Assembly (NCBI GenBank): GCA_036558745.1
Contig: DATBEZ010000013.1
Span: 1-64,000 of the forward strand
Direction: 5' to 3'
DNA length: 64,000 nucleotides
DNA from: JAMXLJ01 sp036558745
GTDB lineage: Bacteria > Actinomycetota > Acidimicrobiia > IMCC26256 > JAMXLJ01
Shown here one piece after another: positions 57,195 through 64,000 of this stretch (its first letter is position 1; every line of letters begins with the position of its first letter). The notes under the pieces were generated by a model. It saw only the letters and a list, made by a program, of their open reading frames with translations. It did not search any database and was not told where the DNA came from. The translations under genes and the position numbers were made by a program.

Positions 57195-60100
57195 TCCTCT
57201 TCGTCACGAACGTCGACACCGAGGTCCTCGCCCTGCGGACCGCGATCGAGGCGTTGCCCGACGGGTTCGGCGCGGTGCGCGCCGCGCAGCCGTGGACCGT
57301 CGACGGGGTGCCCCCGCTCGAGGGGGTGCGCTGCGTGCTCGTGCGCCTGCTGCGCGGCCGGCGCGCGTGGCCCGAGGGCTTCGACGCGCTGCGGGCTGAC
57401 TGTCACGCGCGCGGCATCCCGTTCCTCGCCTTCGGTGGTGAGGCCTCGATCGACGCGGAGCTGACCGCGATGTCGAGCGTCGCGAGTGGCATCGTCACCG
57501 AGGCGTTCGGCTATCTGGTCAACGGCGGCCCGCGGAACCTCGAGCACCTCCTGCGCTTCGTCGCCGACACCGTGCTGCTCGAAGGCTTCGGCTTCGACCC
57601 GCCCGCCGAGATCCCGGACCACGGTGTGTGGCGCGCACCTGCGACGCGCGACCCGTCGCGGCCCGGGGTGGTCGTCGTGTTCTACCGGGCCCACCTCGTC
57701 GCAGGGAACACGCAGTTCGTCGACGACCTCTGCGACGCGATCGAGGCCCAGGGTGCCGACGCCGTCGCGTGGTGGTGCTACTCGCTGCGCGGGCGCGACG
57801 CGGCCGAGTCGCTGGTCGCGCTCGTGCACGAACGCGACGCCGACGTCGTCGTCACCACGGTGCTCGCCGCGGGCGGGATGGCGGCGGGTGCGGGAACGAC
57901 CGGGAGACCCGGTGGCGTCGACGGTGAGACCTGGGACGCGGGCGCGCTCCGCGAGCTCGACCGACCGATCGTACAGGCGCCGTCGGCCGGGACGTCACGC
58001 GCCGCGTGGGAGGCCTCCGATCAGGGGCTCGGGCCCTACGACGCGACCGCCGGCATCGCGATCCCGGAGTTCGACGGCCGGGTCATCGCGCCCGTCTTCG
58101 CGTTCAACGAGGTCGTGGACGACGGCGACGAGCTCGGCATCGCGGTGCGCGCGTACCGCACGGTCCCGGATCGCACCCGCCGCGTCGCCGGCATCGCGCT
58201 CCGCGACGCGCGCCTGCGGCGGACGGCGCCTGCCGACCGGCGCGTCGCGCTCGTCCTCAGCGCGTACCCGACCAAGCGCAGCCGGCTCGGCAACGCGGTG
58301 GGCCTGGACACTCCTGCCTCCGCGGTCGCGTTGCTCGACGCGCTCGCGCTCGCTGGCTACACGCTCGCCGACCGACCGACCGAGGGTGACGCGCTCATGG
58401 CCGCGCTGGCCGACGGGATGACGTACGAGGCCGAGGCGCTCTCGCCCGAGCAGCTCGCACGGGCGGTCGGTCGCCTGGACGCGACGCGGTACGCGGCGTG
58501 GTTCGGGTCGCTGCCCGAGGCCGCGCGTACCGAGGTGGAGGGCGCGTGGGGACCCGCGCCCGGCACCCAGCGCGTCCACGACGGCGCCCTCGTGTTCAGC
58601 GGCCTCGACCTCGGCAACGTGATCCTCGCGATCCAGCCGCCGCGCGGCTACGGCGACGATCCGGTCGCGGTGTACCACTCGCCCAACCTTCCCCCCGCGC
58701 ACCACTACCTCGCGTTCTACCGCTGGCTCGACGAGGTGTGGGGTGCGGACGCGATCGTGCACCTGGGCAAGCACGGCACCCTCGAGTGGCTGCCGGGCAA
58801 GGCGCTCGCGCTGTCGGCCGGTTGCTGGCCCGACGCCGCGCTGGGCGACGTGCCGCTCTTCTACCCGTTCGTCGTCAACGACCCCGGCGAGGGCGCGCAG
58901 GCGAAACGGCGCGCCCATGCGGTCGTCGTCGACCACCTGCTCCCACCGATGACCCGCGCCGACACCTACGACGAGCTCGCCCGCCTCGAGCAGCTCTTCG
59001 ACGAGTACGCGCAGCTCCAGGCGCTCGATCCCTCGAAGCTGCCGGAGCAGCGCGCCCGCATCTGGGAGGTCATCCGCGAGGCCGCGATCGACCGCGACCT
59101 GGGGCTCGAGCACGCGGACGACGAGAGGTTCGACGACGTGCTGCTGCACGTCGACGGCTACCTGTGCGAGCTCAAGGACGCGCAGATCCGCGGCGGGCTG
59201 CACGTGCTCGGCGCGGAACCCGTCGGGCAGACGCTCGTCGACCTCGTCCTCGCGATCACCCGGCTGCCGCACGGTCGCATCCCGTCATTGCGTACCGGCG
59301 TCGCCGAGGGACTCGGGCTCGATCCCGACGAGCCGCGCGCCCTCGACGCGATCGAAGCGGGCGCGCGCGAGATCGTCGAACGGATGGCCGCGCAGGGGTG
59401 GCGCGCCGGCGCGGACGACGGGCCGACGGTGCGGTGGATCTGCGAGTGGCTGGTCCCGAACCTGCGCCGCGCGACCGACGAGATCGACAACCTCGTCCAC
59501 GGGCTCGACGGCGGTCATGTCCCGGCCGGACCGAGTGGCGCGCTCACGCGCGGTGGCGCGCACGTGCTGCCCACCGGTCGAAACTTCTACGCGCTCGACC
59601 CGAAGGCGCTCCCCACCGAGCTGTCGTGGGACGTCGGCCGCGGGCTCGCCGACCGCCTCCTGCAGCGCCACCTCGACGAGGAGGGCGCGTACCCGCGCAC
59701 GGTGGGGCTCGTCCTCTGGGGCACCGCGAGCATGCGTACGCAGGGCGACGACGCGTCCGAGGCGCTCGCGCTGCTCGGCATCCGGCCGGTGTGGGAGACC
59801 GAGTCGCGTCGCGTCGTCGGGCTCGAGCCGGTACCGCTCGACCAGCTCGGCCGTCCACGCATCGACGTGACCCTGCGGATCTCCGGCTTCTTCCGCGACG
59901 CGTTCCCCAACCTGGTCGAGCTGCTCGACGACGCGACCCGTCTCGCGGCGTCGCTCGACGAGGATCCGGCGTGCAACTTCGTGCGGGCGGCGGGCACCGA
60001 CGACCCGCGCGTCTACGGGCCCGGCCCCGGCTCGTACGGGTCGGGTGTGCTCCAGCTGCTCGAGCAGCGCACGTGGCGTTCCGACGACGACCTCGCCGCG

Positions 60101-60721
60101 GTCTACATCGCGTGGTCCGGCTACGCGTACGGGCGAGGCGGCTTCGGTGTGCCCGCGGCCGCCAGCATGCGGCGTCGCTTCGCCGCGATCGACATCGCGG
60201 TGAAGAACCAGGACAACCGCGAGCACGACATCTTCGACTCCGACGACTACCTGCAGGAGCACGGCGGGATGGTCGCGACGATCCGCTCGCTGACCGGGCG
60301 CAACCCCAAGGCGTGGTTCGGCGACTCGTCGAACCCCGAGCGCCCGGTCGTGCGCTCGCTGGCCGAGGAGGCTGCGCGTGTCGTGCGCACGCGCGTGATC
60401 AACCCGCGCTGGATCGAGGCGATGCAGCGCCACGGGTACAAGGGCGCGTTCGAGATGGCGGCGACGGTCGACTACCTGTTCGGGTACGACGCGACCGCGC
60501 ACGTCGTCGATGATTGGATGTACGAGCGGGTGACGTCCGCGTACGTCGCCGATCCGGACGTGCGGAAGTTCTTCGAGCGCTCGAACCCGTGGGCGCTGCA
60601 GTCGATCGCGGAGCGCCTCCTCGAAGCGTCGCAGCGGGGGCTGTGGAACGCGTCGGCGGAAGCGTTGCAGACGCTTCGCGCCGCGGTGCTCGAGGCCGAG
60701 ACCTGGCAGGAATCGCGATGA
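57191..60721 (+). CDS. cobN: Cobaltochelatase large subunit
   Basis: The 1176-residue CobN inserts cobalt into hydrogenobyrinate a,c-diamide in the aerobic pathway. Diagnostic blocks include YHSPNLPPAHHYLAFYRWL, IVHLGKHGTLEWLPGK, PTGRNFYALDPKALPT, GLVLWGTASMRTQGDD and VAVKNQDNREHDIFDSDDY-type sequence near residues 1000-1020. It is somewhat shorter than Pseudomonas CobN (about 1275). GTG 57191 overlaps the upstream stop, and its own stop overlaps the ChlI-ChlD gene (ATGA). Confidence 0.95.
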   Translation: MILFVTNVDTEVLALRTAIEALPDGFGAVRAAQPWTVDGVPPLEGVRCVLVRLLRGRRAWPEGFDALRADCHARGIPFLAFGGEASIDAELTAMSSVASGIVTEAFGYLVNGGPRNLEHLLRFVADTVLLEGFGFDPPAEIPDHGVWRAPATRDPSRPGVVVVFYRAHLVAGNTQFVDDLCDAIEAQGADAVAWWCYSLRGRDAAESLVALVHERDADVVVTTVLAAGGMAAGAGTTGRPGGVDGETWDAGALRELDRPIVQAPSAGTSRAAWEASDQGLGPYDATAGIAIPEFDGRVIAPVFAFNEVVDDGDELGIAVRAYRTVPDRTRRVAGIALRDARLRRTAPADRRVALVLSAYPTKRSRLGNAVGLDTPASAVALLDALALAGYTLADRPTEGDALMAALADGMTYEAEALSPEQLARAVGRLDATRYAAWFGSLPEAARTEVEGAWGPAPGTQRVHDGALVFSGLDLGNVILAIQPPRGYGDDPVAVYHSPNLPPAHHYLAFYRWLDEVWGADAIVHLGKHGTLEWLPGKALALSAGCWPDAALGDVPLFYPFVVNDPGEGAQAKRRAHAVVVDHLLPPMTRADTYDELARLEQLFDEYAQLQALDPSKLPEQRARIWEVIREAAIDRDLGLEHADDERFDDVLLHVDGYLCELKDAQIRGGLHVLGAEPVGQTLVDLVLAITRLPHGRIPSLRTGVAEGLGLDPDEPRALDAIEAGAREIVERMAAQGWRAGADDGPTVRWICEWLVPNLRRATDEIDNLVHGLDGGHVPAGPSGALTRGGAHVLPTGRNFYALDPKALPTELSWDVGRGLADRLLQRHLDEEGAYPRTVGLVLWGTASMRTQGDDASEALALLGIRPVWETESRRVVGLEPVPLDQLGRPRIDVTLRISGFFRDAFPNLVELLDDATRLAASLDEDPACNFVRAAGTDDPRVYGPGPGSYGSGVLQLLEQRTWRSDDDLAAVYIAWSGYAYGRGGFGVPAAASMRRRFAAIDIAVKNQDNREHDIFDSDDYLQEHGGMVATIRSLTGRNPKAWFGDSSNPERPVVRSLAEEAARVVRTRVINPRWIEAMQRHGYKGAFEMAATVDYLFGYDATAHVVDDWMYERVTSAYVADPDVRKFFERSNPWALQSIAERLLEASQRGLWNASAEALQTLRAAVLEAETWQESR

Positions 60722-62517
60722 GCGACCGGAGGGAGTCGGAGAGGAACGGCGCCGGTTCGATGCTGCCGTTCTCGGCCGTCGTCGGACAGGACGACGCCAA
60801 GCTCGCGCTGCTGCTCGCCCCGCTGGCCCCCCGCCTCGGGGGCGTGCTCCTCCGCGGCGACAAGGGCAGCGCGAAGACCACGCTCGCGCGCGGGCTCGCG
60901 CGCCTCCTTCCCGGCAACGCCCCGTTCGTCGAGCTGCCGCTCGGCGCGACCGAGGACCGCGTGCTCGGATCGATCGACGTCACCGCGCTGCTGACCGAGG
61001 GCGACGCCCGTTTCCGTCCGGGGTTGCTCGCCGCCGCGCACGGCGGTGTCCTCTACGTCGACGAGATCAACCTCTTGGCCGACCACCTGGTCGACGCGCT
61101 GCTCGACGTTGCGGTGAGCGGCGTCAACCGCATCGAGCGCGAAGGCGTCTCGCACACTCATCCGGCCCGGTTCGTGCTGGTCGCGTCGATGAACCCGGAG
61201 GAGGGGGAGCTGCGCCCGCAGCTGCTCGACCGGTTCGGGCTCGCGGTCGACGTCACCACCCCGGTCGACGTCGACGAGCGCGCCCGTGCCGTTGCGAAGC
61301 AGCTCGCAGCGGACCACGACCCGTCGGTCCTCGATCAGGAACGACAGGCGGACGCAGCACTCGCGGCCCGGCTCGCGAACGCGCGTCCCGCGCCGGTGCC
61401 CGACGACCTGGTGGCGACCGCGTGCCGGGTCGCGGTCGCGGTCGGTGCCGAAGGCCTGCGCGCCGACCTGATGCTGTGCCGGGCTGCGGCCGCGCGCGCC
61501 GGGTGGGAGGGCCGTCCCGCCGCGACCGACGACGATCTCCGTCGCGTCGCGCCGTTCGTGCTCGCGCACCGCCGGCGCCGCACGCCGTTCGAGGAGCCGG
61601 GGATCTCGGAGGACGACCTCGACGACGCGTTCACGCCGCCGCACGACGACGAGGTGGACATCACGAACCGCGACGGGGACGAGCGCGACCCGGACGAGCG
61701 CGACCGGGACGACGTCGTCGAACCCGACGAGCCGACCGCTGCGCCCGCAGTTCCGACCGTGCGGACACCGCACGGCGCCGCGGGCCGCAGCGGCGTGGTG
61801 CGCGGGACGCGCGGCCGCTACGTGCGGTCGGTGCCCGCGTCGGAGTCGACGACCGCGATCGCCGCGGTTCCGACCGCCGTGTCCGCGGCGATCCGTCGCG
61901 CGTCCGACGACGAAGCGGCCCGAAGCGGACGGGTGGATCGCCTGGACCTGCGGGAGCCGGTGCACGACCAGCGCACGGGACGACTCGTCGTGCTCGCGGT
62001 CGACACGTCGGGGTCGATGGGTGTCGACCGTCGCATCGCCGCCGCGAAGGGCTTCGCCTTCGGGGTGCTCACCGACGCGTACCGGCGCCGTGACCGTGTT
62101 GCGGTCGTCGCGTTCCGCGGGGACCGCGCCGAGCTGGTGATGCGCCCGACGGGCTCGATCGAGATCGCTCGTGCCCGGCTCGAGGCGCTGCCGACGGGCG
62201 GTACGACACCACTCGCGAACGCGCTCGACCTCGCGCTCGAGGTCGCGCGCGCGGGACGCCGCGACGGCTACGAGCCGCTGCTCGTGCTCGTCACCGACGG
62301 GCGCGCGACCTCCGGGGGCGACGATCCGGTCGCAGCCGCGCGTGACGCGGCGGCACGCGTCGCCGCCGCCCGCGTGCCCGGGATCGTCGTCGACGCCGAG
62401 GACGGACCGTCGATCCTGGGTCTGGCACCCGAGCTCGCGGTGACGATGAAGGCCGAGTGCGTGCCGCTCGCGCGCCTCGGCGGCGACGGACCGACGAGCC
62501 TGCTCGCGGGACGTTAA
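60718..62517 (+). CDS. ChlI/ChlD-type fused chelatase subunit (AAA + VWA)
   Basis: The 599-residue protein joins an AAA ATPase like magnesium chelatase ChlI/BchI (residues about 10-300: P-loop LLRGDKGSAKTTLARG, Walker B GVLYVDEINLL, VASMNPEEGELRPQLLDRF), an acidic/Pro-rich linker (about 300-350) and a VWA domain. The VWA domain has the MIDAS motif VLAVDTSGSMG and LVTDGRATSGGDD (about 415-599). With CobN it is expected to replace the CobS/CobT small subunits of Pseudomonas cobaltochelatase. ATG 60718 is coupled to CobN. Confidence 0.93.
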   Translation: MSDRRESERNGAGSMLPFSAVVGQDDAKLALLLAPLAPRLGGVLLRGDKGSAKTTLARGLARLLPGNAPFVELPLGATEDRVLGSIDVTALLTEGDARFRPGLLAAAHGGVLYVDEINLLADHLVDALLDVAVSGVNRIEREGVSHTHPARFVLVASMNPEEGELRPQLLDRFGLAVDVTTPVDVDERARAVAKQLAADHDPSVLDQERQADAALAARLANARPAPVPDDLVATACRVAVAVGAEGLRADLMLCRAAAARAGWEGRPAATDDDLRRVAPFVLAHRRRRTPFEEPGISEDDLDDAFTPPHDDEVDITNRDGDERDPDERDRDDVVEPDEPTAAPAVPTVRTPHGAAGRSGVVRGTRGRYVRSVPASESTTAIAAVPTAVSAAIRRASDDEAARSGRVDRLDLREPVHDQRTGRLVVLAVDTSGSMGVDRRIAAAKGFAFGVLTDAYRRRDRVAVVAFRGDRAELVMRPTGSIEIARARLEALPTGGTTPLANALDLALEVARAGRRDGYEPLLVLVTDGRATSGGDDPVAAARDAAARVAAARVPGIVVDAEDGPSILGLAPELAVTMKAECVPLARLGGDGPTSLLAGR

Positions 62518-62557
62518 GGCTCCGAAGTGACACCGCGGCGCGGCCGCGGGACATTCG

Positions 62558-62563
62558 TACCAT
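62558..62563 (+). promoter_or_regulatory. Possible -10 box of secreted-protein gene
   Basis: TACCAT lies about 70 bases before ATG 62636. Just after it CGTAGGGCGC (62567-62576) matches 9 of 10 bases of the cob palindrome arm, which may be chance. Confidence 0.35.
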
Positions 62564-62635
62564 TCCCGTAGGGCGCTCCTCCTTGTTCCATCGCTCCACG
62601 ACGCGACGGCAGGGTGCCGCGCGAGAGGAGGAACG

Positions 62636-63181
62636 ATGATGCGAGCTCGAGCGTTGATGGCGGCCGGCGCGGTGGCCGCGGTTGCGATGGTGTCCGGCCC
62701 CTCGGTCGGGCCCGCCGGTGCCAGCCACCGGTCGGGTCGCGAGACGGTCCGGGTGACGATCTACGAAGCATCGCCGAACGGGCAGGACACGGTGAACGGG
62801 ACCGGGCCGATCGACGCCGACGGCGTGGTCGACGCCCACGGCGTGGACGTCGAGCAGGACTCGTTGCCGTCGGACCCGCCGAACACGAACCGCGACGCGT
62901 TGGTGTTCCGCAACGGGACGCTGGAGGTGGTCTCGACGAACGACAACTCGAACGCGCAGCCCCACGTCGACGCGAACTGCAACTTCAGGTTCCGGCTGAC
63001 CGGCTCGACGAACGTCGTGGGCGGGACCGGCGTGTTCGCGCACGCGACCGGTCACCTCACCGACGTGCTGCAGATCGCGGGAGTCGTCCCCCGCAACCCG
63101 GACGGCTCGTGCAACGAGAGCGAGGCGCCGCCGTTGTACGACGTCGTGCACGTCGAGGCGCGTGGCCAACTGTCCCTCTGA
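62636..63181 (+). CDS. Secreted hypothetical protein
   Basis: The 181-residue product has a signal peptide (LMAAGAVAAVAMVSG, cleavage near AGASH). The mature part is beta-rich with two Cys (in DANCNFRF and DGSCNESE). ATG 62636 (or 62639) follows a strong GAGGAGGAA. No family is recognised; the pattern suggests a small extracellular all-beta protein. Confidence 0.75.
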   Translation: MMRARALMAAGAVAAVAMVSGPSVGPAGASHRSGRETVRVTIYEASPNGQDTVNGTGPIDADGVVDAHGVDVEQDSLPSDPPNTNRDALVFRNGTLEVVSTNDNSNAQPHVDANCNFRFRLTGSTNVVGGTGVFAHATGHLTDVLQIAGVVPRNPDGSCNESEAPPLYDVVHVEARGQLSL

Positions 63182-63248
63182 GGACGGAAGTACGTGGAGT
63201 CCGCCGGCGCGGCACCGTCCGCGCCGGTGGACACCGTCCACCTCGGGT

Positions 63249-64000
63249 TCAGCCTCGCGGCCCCGCGGCCGGATCGGTCGCGACGAGCCGGGCCAGCTCC
63301 GTGCGACGGGTCACGCCGAGCTTGTCGAAGACCGTTACCAGCTGGTTCCTGACCGTGTGCTCGGAGATGAACAGCGTCTCGCCGATCTCACGGTTGGTCT
63401 TCCCGGCGGCGACCAACGCGACGATCTCGCGCTCGCGCGGGCTGAGGCGCTCGAACACCGCGGGCACGGCGGAGGCCTCGGGCAGAGGTTCCTCGGTCCG
63501 CGCGGCGACGGTCGTGAAGCCCCGGCTCGTCGCGAGCTCGCGGGCGCGGGTGAGGAACTCGGCGCCGGAGTCGCCCATCTGGGCCGCGACCGCCGCCGCA
63601 TCGCACCACGTCTCCGCGGCGTGCAGGAAGCGCGGAGTCTCCTCCCACCTCGTCGCGGCGTCCGCGATCCGCGCCGCGGCGTCGGCGCCGTTCCCCGTCT
63701 TCGCGTCCAGCAACGCGCGCGCCCACGTCGCGGCCGCGTGCACGGCCGTGCCCCCGCCCAGGGCGACGAGCTGGTCGAGCTCGCGTGCCGCGTCCTGCGC
63801 GATCGGGACGGCGCCGACCGTGAGCGCGCAGCGCACGCGCAGCACCAGCAGGTCGACCTGCGATGGAAAGAACATCTCGCGGGTCACGGCGTCGGCGTCG
63901 TCGAGCACCGCGAGCGCCGCGACCGGGTCGTCGCGCAGATGGTGCCACCGGGCCTGTTGCAGCAGCACCGCGGTGGTGTAGCGCTCGACACCGAGCGCCG
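63249..64000 (-). CDS. LuxR-type HTH regulator, N-terminal part outside window
   Basis: The frame is open to the window edge, so the 5' part is missing; 250 codons are visible. The first 160 residues are TPR-like helices, and the C-terminus is a LuxR/GerE helix-turn-helix (ERLSPREREIVALVAAGKTN, REIGETLFISEHTVRNQL, VTVFDKLGVTRRTELARL). The overall form suggests a large MalT/LAL-type or cyclase-ATPase regulator. Confidence 0.85.
   Translation of the reverse strand, partial: ALGVERYTTAVLLQQARWHHLRDDPVAALAVLDDADAVTREMFFPSQVDLLVLRVRCALTVGAVPIAQDAARELDQLVALGGGTAVHAAATWARALLDAKTGNGADAAARIADAATRWEETPRFLHAAETWCDAAAVAAQMGDSGAEFLTRARELATSRGFTTVAARTEEPLPEASAVPAVFERLSPREREIVALVAAGKTNREIGETLFISEHTVRNQLVTVFDKLGVTRRTELARLVATDPAAGPRG

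Noticed and set aside
1..64000. tRNA/rRNA genes, CRISPR arrays, insertion sequences, prophage or integrase
   Set aside because: No cloverleaf, spaced repeat array, transposase or integrase motif was seen by eye on either strand; short or diverged examples could still be missed.

Overview
The window is high-GC, densely coded DNA with short intergenic gaps and many 1- or 4-base start/stop overlaps (GTGA, ATGA). Gene content points to an actinobacterium, and my best guess is the Acidimicrobiia or a neighbouring deep lineage. Supporting features are LPXTG and lysin-motif surface proteins, several class III cyclase-domain regulators, an aerobic (CobG/CobN/CobF/CobK) B12 route and many start codons sitting 6-8 bases behind a TAnnnT box, as expected for leaderless actinobacterial mRNAs. 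The taxonomic call is inference. I see no tRNA, rRNA, IS element or CRISPR array.

Region 1 (1-20,900) is housekeeping and accessory material. It holds surface proteins including an LPXTG-type SGNH hydrolase, a rhodanese, an SRPBCC protein, a ZIP metal transporter behind a DtxR-like box, a secreted metallophosphatase with five C-terminal repeats, a haem-oxygenase-like protein, a cyclase/NB-ARC regulator, hydrolases, an APH-type kinase, an FHA-cyclase protein, a TauD-type dioxygenase, a two-component system and tiny membrane proteins. Two decayed genes lie here: a STAS gene with an internal stop, and an alcohol-dehydrogenase/SDR deletion chimera with a frameshift.

Region 2 (20,900-30,040) is two divergent operons. 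They join an FAD amine-oxidase-like enzyme, a cyclase/ATPase/TPR regulator, a polyprenyl synthase and three proteins I do not recognise. It looks like an undescribed isoprenoid-linked module. Two cyclic-nucleotide-binding proteins follow.

Region 3 (31,300-38,400) holds DUF2461, coiled-coil and MBL-fold proteins, an SRPBCC/MBL operon facing a TetR gene across a perfect 21-bp palindrome, a phosphoesterase lipoprotein and small membrane proteins.

Region 4 (38,400-62,520) is an almost complete aerobic cobalamin cluster. CbtB/CbtA sit behind one cobalamin riboswitch, and CobQ/FhuF-like/CobN/ChlI-ChlD behind a second. CobF, HAD-CobT, CobC, CobD(CbiB), CobS(CobV), CobU(CobP), CobL, CobM, a ribbon-helix-helix-CobI paralogue, CobB and CobO run leftward. 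CobG, CobH, CobI and CobJ run rightward, and CobK stands alone. CobA (uroporphyrinogen methylase) and BluB are not in the window. A perfect 25-bp palindrome lies in the divergent CobO/CobG promoter, and a near-match to its half-site lies at the start of the ribbon-helix-helix-CobI gene, suggesting a methyltransferase-fold regulator of this cluster. A HAD phosphatase domain fused to CobT and a histidine-phosphatase relative lacking both catalytic histidines add to the oddities.

Region 5 (62,520-64,000) holds a secreted protein and the C-terminal part of a LuxR-type regulator running off the window.
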